A DNA stretch of 64,000 bases, taken from a bacterium (GTDB lineage: Bacteria > Bacillota > Bacilli > Lactobacillales > Streptococcaceae). Below the pieces are notes generated by a model, which ran no database searches, had not been told where the DNA came from, and saw only the letters and a program-made list of their open reading frames with translations. Shown piece after piece: positions 55,503 through 64,000 of this stretch. The stretch is from positions 186,001-250,000 of the forward strand of contig CAJNCS010000001.1 of the NCBI GenBank assembly GCA_905221325.1, in the 5' to 3' direction. Position 1 is the stretch's first letter; each line of letters opens with the position of its first letter. Position numbers and translations under genes: made by a program.

Positions 55503-56774
55503 ATGAAGAAAGAAAGTAAATACCAAGCAGTCGTTTCCTTTCTCAAAAAAGGAATCGAATCAGGAAAATTCCCAACAGGTAGCCGACTTCCCTCTATCCG
55601 TCAACTGAGCCAAGACTTCCACTGTAGCAAGGACACTATCCAACGAGCCCTACTGGAATTACGCCATGAACAATACCTCTATGCCAAACCCCAAAGTGGC
55701 TACTATGTTCTGGAGCAAGGACAGCACCAAGACTTGAAAATCGAAGTCACTGACGAACACGCTAGTGCCTATGATGACTTCCGACTCTGTGTCAATGAAA
55801 CCCTGATAGGCCGAGAAAACTACCTCTTCAACTATTATGACAACCAAGAAGGCCTTGAGGAACTGAGACAATCTGTCCATCAACTTCTTTTCAACCAAGC
55901 CCTCTACTGCAAACCCGACCAACTGGTTCTGACTTCTGGCACCCAGCAAGCTCTCTTTATCCTTTCTCAGATCAACTTTCCGATCGAGGGAGCGGAGATT
56001 TTGGTCGAACAACCGACCTACCACCGGATGAATCGCCTCTTAGTCGCTCAGGGATTGGCCTACCAGACCATTGAACGCCGTATTGATGGCATTGACCTTG
56101 AAGAACTGGAAGAACAGTTCAAATCTGGGAAAATCAAGTTTTTCTATACCATTCCTCGCTTCCACTATCCCCTAGGTCATTCCTATTCTGATCAGGAAAA
56201 AAGGGCTATTCTGGATCTAGCAAACCAGTATGGTGTATATATCGTCGAGGATGATTATCTAGGGGATTTAGACTCTAAAAAGGGGCAAACCTTCCACTAT
56301 CTGGATACTGAGGATCGCGTCATTTATATCAAGTCCTTCTCAACAAGTCTCTTTCCAGCCCTTCGTATCACCGCTCTCATTCTCCCAAATGCCCTAAAAG
56401 AGGCTTTTGTTTCCTACAAAAATATCCTGGACTATGACAGCAATCTCATCATGCAAAAAGCTCTCTCTCTTTACATCGATAGTCAGTTATTTGAAAAAAA
56501 TCGATTGGCCCGTCTTACCCTTCAAGAGAACTATCAGACTCGGATGAAGGAGCTACTTGAAAAAAACACCTGTCCCTTGCCTTACTATCCTCTACATGAT
56601 GGCCTTCTGCTTGATTTGAGGTACTATCCTAAGATTGCCAGTCTCAAACACAGCTCACTCAGACTAGACTTTTTTGAGAAGGCTTATTTGGACGCCTGTC
56701 CTTATCAGTTCGCCAAAGTCTCTCTCGAAAATCTAGAAGAGTTATTAGAATACCTAAAAGCAGAATTGGATTAA
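55503..56774 (+). CDS. MocR-type GntR/aminotransferase-fold regulator lacking the PLP lysine
   Basis: 423 residues. N-terminal winged helix of the GntR family (GSRLPSIRQLSQDFHCSKDTIQRAL near 20-50), then a fold-type I aminotransferase-like domain: TSGTQQAL near 140, IVEDDYLGDL near 248 (Asp for the PLP ring), and YIKSFSTSLFPALRI near 275. In MocR proteins the last segment is normally GTFSKxLxPxLR, with the Lys binding PLP; here that Lys position is Thr. It may sense an effector without a Schiff base. Divergent from budA, so it may control that operon or itself. Confidence 0.85.
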   Translation: MKKESKYQAVVSFLKKGIESGKFPTGSRLPSIRQLSQDFHCSKDTIQRALLELRHEQYLYAKPQSGYYVLEQGQHQDLKIEVTDEHASAYDDFRLCVNETLIGRENYLFNYYDNQEGLEELRQSVHQLLFNQALYCKPDQLVLTSGTQQALFILSQINFPIEGAEILVEQPTYHRMNRLLVAQGLAYQTIERRIDGIDLEELEEQFKSGKIKFFYTIPRFHYPLGHSYSDQEKRAILDLANQYGVYIVEDDYLGDLDSKKGQTFHYLDTEDRVIYIKSFSTSLFPALRITALILPNALKEAFVSYKNILDYDSNLIMQKALSLYIDSQLFEKNRLARLTLQENYQTRMKELLEKNTCPLPYYPLHDGLLLDLRYYPKIASLKHSSLRLDFFEKAYLDACPYQFAKVSLENLEELLEYLKAELD

Positions 56775-56795
56775 ATTCCAACTCTGCTCTTTTTT
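56757..56795. terminator. Shared terminator between converging MocR and binding-protein genes
   Basis: GCAGAATTGGA and TCCAACTCTGC form a stem around TTAAA that spans both stop codons; U-runs lie on both sides. Confidence 0.8.
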
Positions 56796-57609
56796 ATTGT
56801 TCAACTTCTGTTAGTTTCGCTGCTTTTTCTAGATAGCTTTGATAGGTTCCGTCATCTTTTAGTTTTTGGATAACCTTATCGACTACTGCTTTCAAGTCTG
56901 ATTGATTCTTCTTAATAGCAACAGCATTGGCTTCGCCATCTTTCATCGTCAAATTAACAGTTGCAACGGCAAGATCTGAGTTTTTACCTACGTAGCTAAG
57001 AGCAACTGGTTCATCCATATGAACAGCATCCACTTTTCCAGCCTGCAATTCATTAACTGCTTCCCCCATATTGGTCAAGGATGTCAATTGGGCATTTGGC
57101 AATTGTTCCTTCACCATGGTTTCTGGAACAGTTCCCTTTTGAGCTGCGATATTCGCACTTGCAAGGCTTGAAAGATCCTTGTACTTGTCTAAATCGGCTT
57201 TTCTAACTAAGAAACTCATCTTGTTTTCATAGTAAGGGATTGAAAAGTCAAAGACTTCCTTTCTCTCATCTGTGGCACTAATTCCTGCAATGGCTAAGTC
57301 AGCCTTTCCAGTTTGAAGGCTGGTCAAAACATTGTCAAAACTCATGCTAGAGATTTCAAGTTTAACCCCAAGCTCATCCGCAATCGCTTGAGCCATATCA
57401 ATATCTGCCCCAACCACTTGGTTTTTACCATCTACCAGGGATTGGAATTCAAATGGTGCATAGTCTGGACTGGTCGCAACGACTAGCTTTCCTTTTTGTT
57501 TGATAGCGTCCACAGCAGACTGGGAGCTATCCGTTCCTGACTGGCAAGCTACCAAAACCATGCTGGCAAGCATGCTACATACAACTAACATCCATTTTTT
57601 AAACTTCAT
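56794..57609 (-). CDS. Amino-acid ABC transporter substrate-binding lipoprotein
   Basis: 271 residues. Lipobox VLVACQS (Cys at residue 22) after a signal peptide. The type 3 solute-binding fold is visible: GKLVVATSPDYAPFEFQ near 40, VGADIDMAQAI near 67, DLAIAGISAT near 100 and KVDAVHMDEPVA near 195. The DEP and R residues fit polar or basic amino acids. No permease or ATPase genes adjoin it, so it must share a transporter encoded elsewhere. Confidence 0.88.
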   Translation of the reverse strand: MKFKKWMLVVCSMLASMVLVACQSGTDSSQSAVDAIKQKGKLVVATSPDYAPFEFQSLVDGKNQVVGADIDMAQAIADELGVKLEISSMSFDNVLTSLQTGKADLAIAGISATDERKEVFDFSIPYYENKMSFLVRKADLDKYKDLSSLASANIAAQKGTVPETMVKEQLPNAQLTSLTNMGEAVNELQAGKVDAVHMDEPVALSYVGKNSDLAVATVNLTMKDGEANAVAIKKNQSDLKAVVDKVIQKLKDDGTYQSYLEKAAKLTEVEQ

Positions 57610-57640
57610 AAATAAACGACCTTTCTATTATATCTGAATA

Positions 57641-57669
57641 ATTATAACTCTTTTAAAAATAGTTGTCAA
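57641..57669 (-). promoter_or_regulatory. Promoter of the binding-protein gene
   Basis: On minus TTGACA (57664-57669), 17-base spacer, TATAAT (57641-57646); consensus sequence in both boxes. Confidence 0.9.
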
Positions 57670-57708
57670 CCCTTTTAGAGATTTTGAATGTAAAATAATT
57701 CTTTTCAT

Positions 57709-57740
57709 AAAAAGAAGACTGATTTATCACAATCAGCCTT
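57709..57740 (-). terminator. Terminator after phoU
   Basis: On minus GGCTGATT/AATCAGTC around GTGATA followed by TTCTTTTT. Ends the pst-phoU operon. Confidence 0.75.
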
Positions 57741-57765
57741 TTATTCTGTATATTTAAACCGTTTC

Positions 57766-58419
57766 TTATAGCTCGACAATCTTCCCTGTTTCAAAGTAAA
57801 CAACCCATTCACAGATATTTTTAGCGTAGTCTCCGATACGTTCCAAGAAGGAAATGACCTGGAAGTAATCACGACCTGTAACGATGGCTTCAGGATGTTT
57901 CTTAATTTCTTCTGTAGCCAAATCACGAATGCTATCAAAGTAATGGTTGATTTTTTCGTCCATCGCTGCTACTTCGTAGGCTTGATCCACCGAACCGTTC
58001 AGATAGAGATCTAGAGCCGCTTCGACGAAGTTTTTCACATCGCGTCCCATCTTTTTGATCTCTTCTTCAACTGCAGGAATGCGTTGTTCCCCCTTCATAC
58101 GAATAGTTGCTTTTGCGATTGACACTGCATGGTCTCCCATGCGTTCCAGGTCTGATACTGCCTTGAGAACGGTCAATACAGTACGGAGGTCTTGAGAAAC
58201 AGGTTGTTGAAGCGCGATCATTTCAAATGATTTCTTTTCGAGTTTCACTTCATATCCATTTACTTCTGCATCTTCCTCAATAACTTCTTTTGCCAAATCA
58301 CGGTCATGTGTGACAAAGGCACGCACTGTACGATTGATTTGTGAGAGCACTTCTTGTCCCATGGCATAGAACTGGTTGTGCAATTTCTCCAAATCTTCTT
58401 CAAATTGAGATCGTAACAT
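57766..58419 (-). CDS. phoU: Phosphate transport regulator PhoU
   Basis: 217 residues starting MLRSQFEEDL; an immediately preceding in-frame ATG (58420-58422) is possible but closer to the GGAG. Two copies of the PhoU helical motif with the metal residues in ERMGDHAVS near 90 and ERIGDYAKN near 195. It links Pst transport activity to the phosphate two-component system. Last gene of the pst operon. Confidence 0.94.
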   Translation of the reverse strand: MLRSQFEEDLEKLHNQFYAMGQEVLSQINRTVRAFVTHDRDLAKEVIEEDAEVNGYEVKLEKKSFEMIALQQPVSQDLRTVLTVLKAVSDLERMGDHAVSIAKATIRMKGEQRIPAVEEEIKKMGRDVKNFVEAALDLYLNGSVDQAYEVAAMDEKINHYFDSIRDLATEEIKKHPEAIVTGRDYFQVISFLERIGDYAKNICEWVVYFETGKIVEL

Positions 58420-58430
58420 CATTCAACTCC

Positions 58431-59189
58431 TTATCCAAATTTTCCTGTAATATAATCTTCTGTTTCCTTGTTTTGTGGGTCTAGGAACATTTTCTTCGTA
58501 TCGTTAAACTCAATCAAATCCCCATCTAGGAAAAATCCTGTTTTATCAGAGATACGAGAGGCTTGTTGCATCGAACGCGTTACCAAGAGCATGGTGTATT
58601 TATCTTTCAGACCATACAAGGTTTCTTCAATCTTACCAGCTGAGATAGGATCCAAGGCCGAAGTTGGTTCGTCCAAGAGGATGATTTTCGGACTGGTTGC
58701 CAAAACACGAGCAACACAAACACGTTGTTGTTGTCCACCTGAGAGACCAATGGCTGAATCATGCAAGCGATCCTTGACCTCATCCCAAATAGAAGCGCGT
58801 TGCAAGGCTTTTTCCACTGCTTCATCCAAAACATGTTTGTCCTTGACTCCATTGATACGTAGCCCGTAGACAACATTTTCATAGATAGACATAGGGAAAG
58901 GATTGGGCTGTTGAAAGACCATACCAATTTCCTTACGCAATTCAACCGTATCGGTACGTGGACTGTAGATATTGTGGCCATTATAAATCACTGTTCCAGT
59001 TGTTGTCACCTCAGGATTTAGATCGCCCATGCGGTTGATGGCTTTGAGCAGGGTGGACTTTCCTGATCCAGAAGGACCAATCAAAGCTGTTATTTCCTTA
59101 GGTTGGAAAGAAAGGGAAACACTATTCAAAGCCTTCTTTTTATTATAATAAACGGACAGGTCTTTAACCTGCAAAATCGGTTCTGTCAT
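58431..59189 (-). CDS. pstB: Phosphate ABC transporter ATPase (second PstB)
   Basis: 252 residues: Walker [10 protein letters not shown] near 38, signature LSGGQQQR near 150, Walker [14 protein letters not shown], and a C-terminal part typical of PstB. Paralogue of the neighbouring ATPase. The switch position reads VTRSMQQ, with Arg where His stands in the other copy (VTHSMQQ). Confidence 0.94.
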   Translation of the reverse strand: MTEPILQVKDLSVYYNKKKALNSVSLSFQPKEITALIGPSGSGKSTLLKAINRMGDLNPEVTTTGTVIYNGHNIYSPRTDTVELRKEIGMVFQQPNPFPMSIYENVVYGLRINGVKDKHVLDEAVEKALQRASIWDEVKDRLHDSAIGLSGGQQQRVCVARVLATSPKIILLDEPTSALDPISAGKIEETLYGLKDKYTMLLVTRSMQQASRISDKTGFFLDGDLIEFNDTKKMFLDPQNKETEDYITGKFG

Positions 59190-59201
59190 ACTGCTTCCTT
59201 T

Positions 59202-60005
59202 CTAACCAAAGTGTCCCGTTACATAGTCATTGGTAGACTGTAACTTAGCATTTTGGAAAATATTGGATGTCTTATCATACTCAATCAAATCACCCAAGTA
59301 GAAAAATCCTGTGTAGTCACTTGCACGCGCTGCCTGCTGCATACTGTGGGTAACGATGATGATGGTAAAGTCTTTCTTCAATTCCAACATAGTCTCTTCC
59401 AGCTGGGCTGTCGCAATCGGATCCAAGGCTGAAGCAGGCTCATCCATCAAGAGGATGTCTGGCTTGACAGAGATGGCGCGAGCGATACAGAGACGTTGCT
59501 GCTGACCACCAGAAAGCATCAAGGCTGATTTGTGGAGGTCGTCTTTGACCTGATCCCAAAGGGCAGCCTGTCGGAGAGAGGTTTCGACAATTTCATCCAA
59601 GACTTTCTTATCCTTAATCCCTGCACGTTCATGAGCAAAAGTGATGTTGCGGTAAATAGACTTAGCAAATGGATTTGGACGTTGAAAGACCATTCCGATA
59701 TGCTTGCGCATCTCATAGACATTGATTTCTGGACGGTTGACGTCAATCCCTCGGTAGAGGATTTGACCTGTTACCTTGGCAATATCAATGGTATCATTCA
59801 TCCGATTGAGACTGCGAAGGTAGGTAGATTTCCCAGATCCAGAAGGACCAATCAAGGCTGTAATTTTATTTTTTTCAAATTGCATATCGATGCCCTTGAT
59901 GGATTCATTTTTACCGTAGTAAACATGTAAATCCTTGGTAGAGAGGGCCACTTTTTCTTCAGGGAAGGTGATGATATGCTTTTCATCCCAGTTATATTTT
60001 GACAT
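59202..60005 (-). CDS. pstB: Phosphate ABC transporter ATPase (first PstB)
   Basis: 267 residues: Walker [10 protein letters not shown] near 52, LSGGQQQR near 165, ILLMDEPASALDP and VTHSMQQA with the switch His. Two PstB genes in tandem are the normal arrangement in streptococci; the pair may form homo- or heterodimers. Confidence 0.94.
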   Translation of the reverse strand: MSKYNWDEKHIITFPEEKVALSTKDLHVYYGKNESIKGIDMQFEKNKITALIGPSGSGKSTYLRSLNRMNDTIDIAKVTGQILYRGIDVNRPEINVYEMRKHIGMVFQRPNPFAKSIYRNITFAHERAGIKDKKVLDEIVETSLRQAALWDQVKDDLHKSALMLSGGQQQRLCIARAISVKPDILLMDEPASALDPIATAQLEETMLELKKDFTIIIVTHSMQQAARASDYTGFFYLGDLIEYDKTSNIFQNAKLQSTNDYVTGHFG

Positions 60006-60015
60006 GGCTTCTCCT

Positions 60016-60900
60016 TTAGGCAGCGGTTAATTTCTTATGTAGGTAGCTTCCTAGCTTGCGAGCTCCAAAGTTAAAGATTAGGATAAAGATGAGGAGCACC
60101 GCGGCAGAACCAGCAGATACAATGGTCGCATCAGGAATGGTTCCTTCACTGTTGACCTTCCAAATGTGGACAGCCAAGGTTTCTGCTTGACGGAAGATAG
60201 AGATAGGGCTGGTAACACTGAGAATATTCCAGTTAGACCAGTCAAGAGCTGGTGCAGACTGTCCTGCTGTATAAATCAGGGCTGCAGCTTCACCAAAGAT
60301 ACGACCAGATGCCAAGACAATACCCGTTACGATACCTGGAAGGGCTTCTGGAATGACGACATGGACCACAGTCTCCCAACGTGAAATTCCAAGAGCCAGA
60401 CCAGCCTCACGTTGTGTATGGTGAACGTGTTTTAAACTGTCCTCAACATTTCGAGTCATCTGAGGGAGGTTAAAGACCGTCAAGGCTAAGGCACCTGAAA
60501 TGATTGAAAATCCATACTCAAACTGGACGACAAAGATCAAGTAACCAAAGAGCCCCACAACGACTGATGGAAGAGAAGACAAAATCTCAATACAGGTACG
60601 AATAAAATTGGTCACAGGTCCTTTTTTGGCATACTCAGCAAGGAAAACACCAGCTCCCATAGACAGGGGAACAGAAATGATCAAGGTAATGACCAAAAGG
60701 AAGAAGGAATTGTAAAGCTGAATCCCGATACCCCCACCTGCTTGGTAAGAGGAAGATTTCCCAGTCAAGAAAGACCAAGAGATGTGCGGTAAGCCTCGAA
60801 CCAAGATATAGAGAATCAAGGACGTCAAAATGGCAACGATGATGCCTGCAATGGTGTAGAGGACAGCTGTTGCAATTTTATCTAATTTCTTAGCGTGCAT
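60016..60900 (-). CDS. pstA: Phosphate ABC transporter permease PstA
   Basis: 294 residues, six membrane segments, EAA-loop region EAGLALGISRWETVVHVVIPEAL near 180. Overlaps pstC by 11 bases. Confidence 0.94.
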   Translation of the reverse strand: MHAKKLDKIATAVLYTIAGIIVAILTSLILYILVRGLPHISWSFLTGKSSSYQAGGGIGIQLYNSFFLLVITLIISVPLSMGAGVFLAEYAKKGPVTNFIRTCIEILSSLPSVVVGLFGYLIFVVQFEYGFSIISGALALTVFNLPQMTRNVEDSLKHVHHTQREAGLALGISRWETVVHVVIPEALPGIVTGIVLASGRIFGEAAALIYTAGQSAPALDWSNWNILSVTSPISIFRQAETLAVHIWKVNSEGTIPDATIVSAGSAAVLLIFILIFNFGARKLGSYLHKKLTAA

Positions 60901-61807
60901 AGTTTTTCTTTCCTCTTTCTTTCGTAATTAACTTAATCACACTGTTAAAGGCCAAACTCATCAAGAGCAAGACTAAGGCTAGTGACCAGAGAACGTTATT
61001 ATCAACCGTTCCCATGACGGTATTTCCGATACCCATAGTCAATACAGAGGTCAAAGTCGCAGCTGGTGTTGTTAGCGAGGTTGGGATAACTGCTGAGTTT
61101 CCGACAACCATCTGAATAGCAAGAGCTTCACCAAATGCACGCGCCATCCCAAAGACCACTGCAGTGAAAATACCTGAACGCGCTGCTTTCAAGGTCACAC
61201 GCCAGATGGTTTGCCAGCGAGTTGCACCCATAGCCAAACTGGCTTCACGGTAATGACGAGGAACAGCACGCAAACTGTCTGTTGTCATAAAGGTTACAGT
61301 TGGTAGGATCATGACAAAGAGAACGAAAATCCCTGACAAGATTCCAAAACCAGTTCCACCAAAGATGCTACGAACAAAAGGCACCACAACTTGCAAACCG
61401 ATAAACCCATAGACGACTGAAGGAATACCGACGAGAAGTTCAATGGCTGGTTGCAAAATCTTAGCACCTTTGGGTGATACTTCTGTCATAAAGACTGCCG
61501 CACCAATGGCAAAGGGAGTTGCAATCAAGGCTGACAAAATCGTCACAATAAAAGAACCCAAAATCATCGGAAGGGCACCAAATTGTTTCCCTGAAGGATT
61601 CCAAGTTTGTCCAAAGAGGAAATCAAAGATGTTGACCCCATTGACAAAGAAAGTTGACAAGCCTTTTTGGGCTACAAAAATCAAAATCATCGCCACAATG
61701 ATTACAATCAAAGAAAGGCAAGTGAAGGTCAAACCTTTACCAAACTTCTCAAGGCGAGAGTTCTTTGAAGGAGATAGTAATTTTTTAGATAATTCTTCTT
61801 GATTCAT
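60890..61807 (-). CDS. pstC: Phosphate ABC transporter permease PstC
   Basis: 305 residues, six membrane segments, EAA-loop region EASLAMGATRWQTIWRVTLKAA near 198. Its ATG overlaps the last base of the pstS TAA (TAATG). Confidence 0.94.
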   Translation of the reverse strand: MNQEELSKKLLSPSKNSRLEKFGKGLTFTCLSLIVIIVAMILIFVAQKGLSTFFVNGVNIFDFLFGQTWNPSGKQFGALPMILGSFIVTILSALIATPFAIGAAVFMTEVSPKGAKILQPAIELLVGIPSVVYGFIGLQVVVPFVRSIFGGTGFGILSGIFVLFVMILPTVTFMTTDSLRAVPRHYREASLAMGATRWQTIWRVTLKAARSGIFTAVVFGMARAFGEALAIQMVVGNSAVIPTSLTTPAATLTSVLTMGIGNTVMGTVDNNVLWSLALVLLLMSLAFNSVIKLITKERGKKNYAR

Positions 61808-62685
61808 TATTGACCTCCTTCTACTGCTGTAACGGTACCTGAAGCATCTTTTTGGACTTTCATTTCATTGATGGAAATATAGCCCATGCCCTTAACAATC
61901 CCATTTTGGGCTTCGTCTGAGAGGACGAAATTCAGGAATTCAGCAGCTAACTCATTTGGCTGACCAAGTGTGTACATATGTTCATAAGACCACAAAGGCC
62001 AGTTGTTGGTCGTTACATTTTCAGACGTAGGCTCATAGCCATTGAGCTTCATGGTCTTGACTGAGTCATCCACATAGGCAAAGGCAAGATAAGAAATGGC
62101 TCCTGGAGTTTGGGAGACAATCGACTTGACCATTCCATTGGAATCCTGCTCTTGGCTCTGCATAGCTGCCTGACCATTCATTACGACATTGTCAAAGGTT
62201 GCTCGTGAACCAGAACTTGCTGCTCGGTTGATGATTGAAATTGCCAGGTCTTTGCCCCCAACTTCTTTCCAGTTGGTCACTTCACCAGTAAAGATTTTGC
62301 GAAGTTGCTCGGTTGTGAGATTTTCAACAGCCACTTCCTTGTTTACAATCACTGCAAGACCAGCCACTGCAACCTTGTGGTCTACTAGGGCTGAAGCATC
62401 AATTCCTTCTTTTTCCTCTGCAAAGACGTCAGAGTTCCCGATGTCAACTGCTCCAGACTGGACTTGGGATAGTCCTGTACCCGATCCACCACCTTGAACA
62501 TTGACTGTTTTTCCGATGTTTCTAGAACCGAATTCATCTGCTGCCGCTTCGACCAGAGGTTGAAGAGCAGTTGAACCAACGGCTGTCATGGATTCTCCAC
62601 GATCAATCCAGCTAGCACATCCTGCTAGAGAACCTGCCATCAAAAGAGCTGCAAGCGACATGACGAGCTTTTTTCTTTTTTTCAC
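61807..62685 (-). CDS. pstS: Phosphate-binding lipoprotein PstS (GTG start)
   Basis: 292 residues with a lipobox (SLAGCAS, Cys near residue 23). Phosphate-binding segments AVGSTALQP near 36, [14 protein letters not shown] near 66 and ASSGSRATF near 155. Starts at GTG 62683-62685 after AAGGAG. Upstream, within 62686-62898, a GAACAT/ATGTTC hairpin lies beside the ribosome site; I see only a weak candidate promoter and no certain Pho box. Confidence 0.95.
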   Translation of the reverse strand: MKKRKKLVMSLAALLMAGSLAGCASWIDRGESMTAVGSTALQPLVEAAADEFGSRNIGKTVNVQGGGSGTGLSQVQSGAVDIGNSDVFAEEKEGIDASALVDHKVAVAGLAVIVNKEVAVENLTTEQLRKIFTGEVTNWKEVGGKDLAISIINRAASSGSRATFDNVVMNGQAAMQSQEQDSNGMVKSIVSQTPGAISYLAFAYVDDSVKTMKLNGYEPTSENVTTNNWPLWSYEHMYTLGQPNELAAEFLNFVLSDEAQNGIVKGMGYISINEMKVQKDASGTVTAVEGGQ

Positions 62686-62898
62686 TGTTATTCTCCTTGA
62701 ACATAATGATGAATGTTCTGATATCTTTCAGTTCCTATCATTTCAATCAATGATGATAAGATTTCGTTTACGATTTATAGGCTGGAAGCCCCCTTGAGGA
62801 CCAGTCAGTTCATCACATAATATAAGTAAAAATGAAAGACTATCAGAAAAAACTCATACTTCCAATATAACATAGAATAGATTCTTTGACTAGCTTTT

Positions 62899-64000
62899 TC
62901 ACTTGAATCTAAGCCCTTTTGGATAATAATTTTTTAAAACATTTCCCGTTACCTTGGCAAAGCCTAATCCGTTTCCATGAACAAGGACTTGATACCATCC
63001 ATTTGGTCGAGCTTCAGACAATTGAACAGTCTCCCCAGCCACATATTTTACAAAGTCCTCATCATTGATTTCAACACTTTGAAGTACTTGACTTGGTTTT
63101 AAGGCTAATCCCAGAGCAAAACTTGGTTCGAAGCGTTTCTTCTTAAACGTACCCAGATGAAGTCCATTTCGGGCAATTTTGAGTTTCCCTAGATCAGGTA
63201 ACATCTCTGGCAAGAGATAGAGTTGGTCTCCAAAAGTCTGCAAGATACCAGTTAAGGACGTTTTGAGATGTTTTTGAGCAAATTCTTGCCACAAGTTCTG
63301 CTGTTCACGACTGAGATTGGTCTTGCTGGCTTTGAATTTAGGTGCCGGATTTTCTCCCTTAAACTGCAGGTGGGCAACAAACTGGCCTTCTCCCTTGAAA
63401 TGATGAGGGTACATCCGCGCCGTTTCAGGAAGGTCAATTCCTGCTACCATACCGTTCAAATGCTCAACTGGAAGCAATTCAAATTCATAAGTATCCAGCA
63501 ACCAGTGGACGATTTCTTCATTTTCCTCTGGTGCCCAAGTACAGGTCGAATAGACCAAACGACCACCTTCAGCAAGCATGGTCACTGCATCTTCTAAAAT
63601 TTCTCTTTGGAGACTGGCACATTGGCTAGGATAATCGGTACTCCAATAATCCATGGCATCGGGCTGCTTACGAAACATCCCTTCACCCGAGCAAGGTGCA
63701 TCAAGGACAATCACATCAAAGTAACCTTTAAAAACCTTGGACAAGCGATCAGCAGATTCATTGGTCACGACAACGTTTGTCGCTCCAAATCGCTCCATAT
63801 TTTCCACTAAAATCTTAGCCCGCTTGCTTGAAATTTCGTTGGAGACAAGGACTCCTTGATTAGCTAGATAAGCTGCTAGTTGAGTGGATTTTCCACCTGG
63901 TGCTGCCGCCAAGTCCAAAACCTTCATACCAGGACTTGGTTGAGCAACCTGGGCCACCATTTGGGCTGCAGGCTCTTGCGAATAAACGAGACCTGTCGCG
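62899..64000 (-). CDS. rsmF: RsmF/Sun-family RNA cytosine-C5 methyltransferase (5' end cut)
   Basis: At least 367 residues; the frame stays open to the right edge (GLVYSQEPAAQ... upstream of the first in-window ATG), so the true start lies outside. SAM-binding VLDLAAAPGGKST, then LDAPCSGEGMF with one catalytic Cys and YSTCTWAPEEN with the other, the NOL1/NOP2/Sun signature. The long C-terminus after residue 200 fits RsmF/YebU rather than RsmB. It methylates a cytosine in 16S rRNA in E. coli; target here inferred. Confidence 0.92.
   Translation of the reverse strand, partial: ATGLVYSQEPAAQMVAQVAQPSPGMKVLDLAAAPGGKSTQLAAYLANQGVLVSNEISSKRAKILVENMERFGATNVVVTNESADRLSKVFKGYFDVIVLDAPCSGEGMFRKQPDAMDYWSTDYPSQCASLQREILEDAVTMLAEGGRLVYSTCTWAPEENEEIVHWLLDTYEFELLPVEHLNGMVAGIDLPETARMYPHHFKGEGQFVAHLQFKGENPAPKFKASKTNLSREQQNLWQEFAQKHLKTSLTGILQTFGDQLYLLPEMLPDLGKLKIARNGLHLGTFKKKRFEPSFALGLALKPSQVLQSVEINDEDFVKYVAGETVQLSEARPNGWYQVLVHGNGLGFAKVTGNVLKNYYPKGLRFK

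Overview
The window comes from a low-GC streptococcus of the mitis group. The gene order rplL-rplJ ... mecA ... psr-pheA-aroK-aroA ... amy-alaS ... potABCD-murB ... phoU-pst is the chromosomal order I know from Streptococcus pneumoniae. Many products (MecA, AroA, PotD, Pce-type catalytic domain) look close to, but not identical with, the pneumococcal ones as I remember them. I noticed no BOX or RUP repeats. S. mitis or S. pseudopneumoniae is therefore as likely as S. pneumoniae. Nearly every gene is on the minus strand; only the cytoplasmic alpha-amylase and a MocR-type regulator are on plus.

Region 1 (1-10954) is one end of an integrative and conjugative element. From the rplL junction leftwards it carries a small unknown gene, a RepA-like initiator, a tiny membrane protein, an orphan C5-cytosine methylase, an unknown gene, a Spx-like protein without the CxxC, a small HTH-like protein and a CPBP membrane protease. 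After a 312-base gap with a structured leader comes the type IV secretion module: unknown, PcfB-like, VirD4, Maff2, VirB6-like, PrgI and VirB4 (cut by the window edge). The element abuts the 3' end of rplL at the 15-bp sequence known as the target of ICESa2603-type elements. The integrase and the other end lie outside the window.

Region 2 (10940-21098) is core chromosome: rplJ-rplL with an L10 leader, an amidohydrolase of the MtaD/SsnA type, a heterodimeric ABC exporter, MsrAB, thrB, hom and mecA.

Region 3 (21283-32781) is a phosphocholine/teichoic-acid locus. The part next to psr (licD3, two glycosyltransferases, a TarP-type polymerase, a TarQ-type chain-length protein) matches the conserved pneumococcal lic3 cluster. 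Downstream of a terminator, with its own promoter, sits an additional unit: a Wzx-type flippase, two tandem LicD phosphotransferases and a secreted, choline-binding Pce-like phosphorylcholine esterase with 20 choline-binding repeats. Writer (LicD), exporter (flippase) and eraser (esterase) in one unit is the most interesting system here.

Region 4 (32929-43297) holds psr and the aromatic amino acid pathway (aroD-aroE-aroB-aroC-tyrA-ylbF-like / aroA-aroK-pheA), headed by an rRNA methyltransferase-type gene that looks leaderless. Region 5 (43298-53863) holds CcpA-controlled amylase, alaS behind a T-box and a LURP-one-like gene, and murB-potABCD with a structured intergenic leader. Region 6 (53861-64000) holds a YhfC-type membrane protease, acetolactate decarboxylase, a divergent MocR protein lacking the PLP lysine, an amino-acid binding lipoprotein, the pstS-C-A-B-B-phoU phosphate operon and the 3' part of an RsmF-type methyltransferase.
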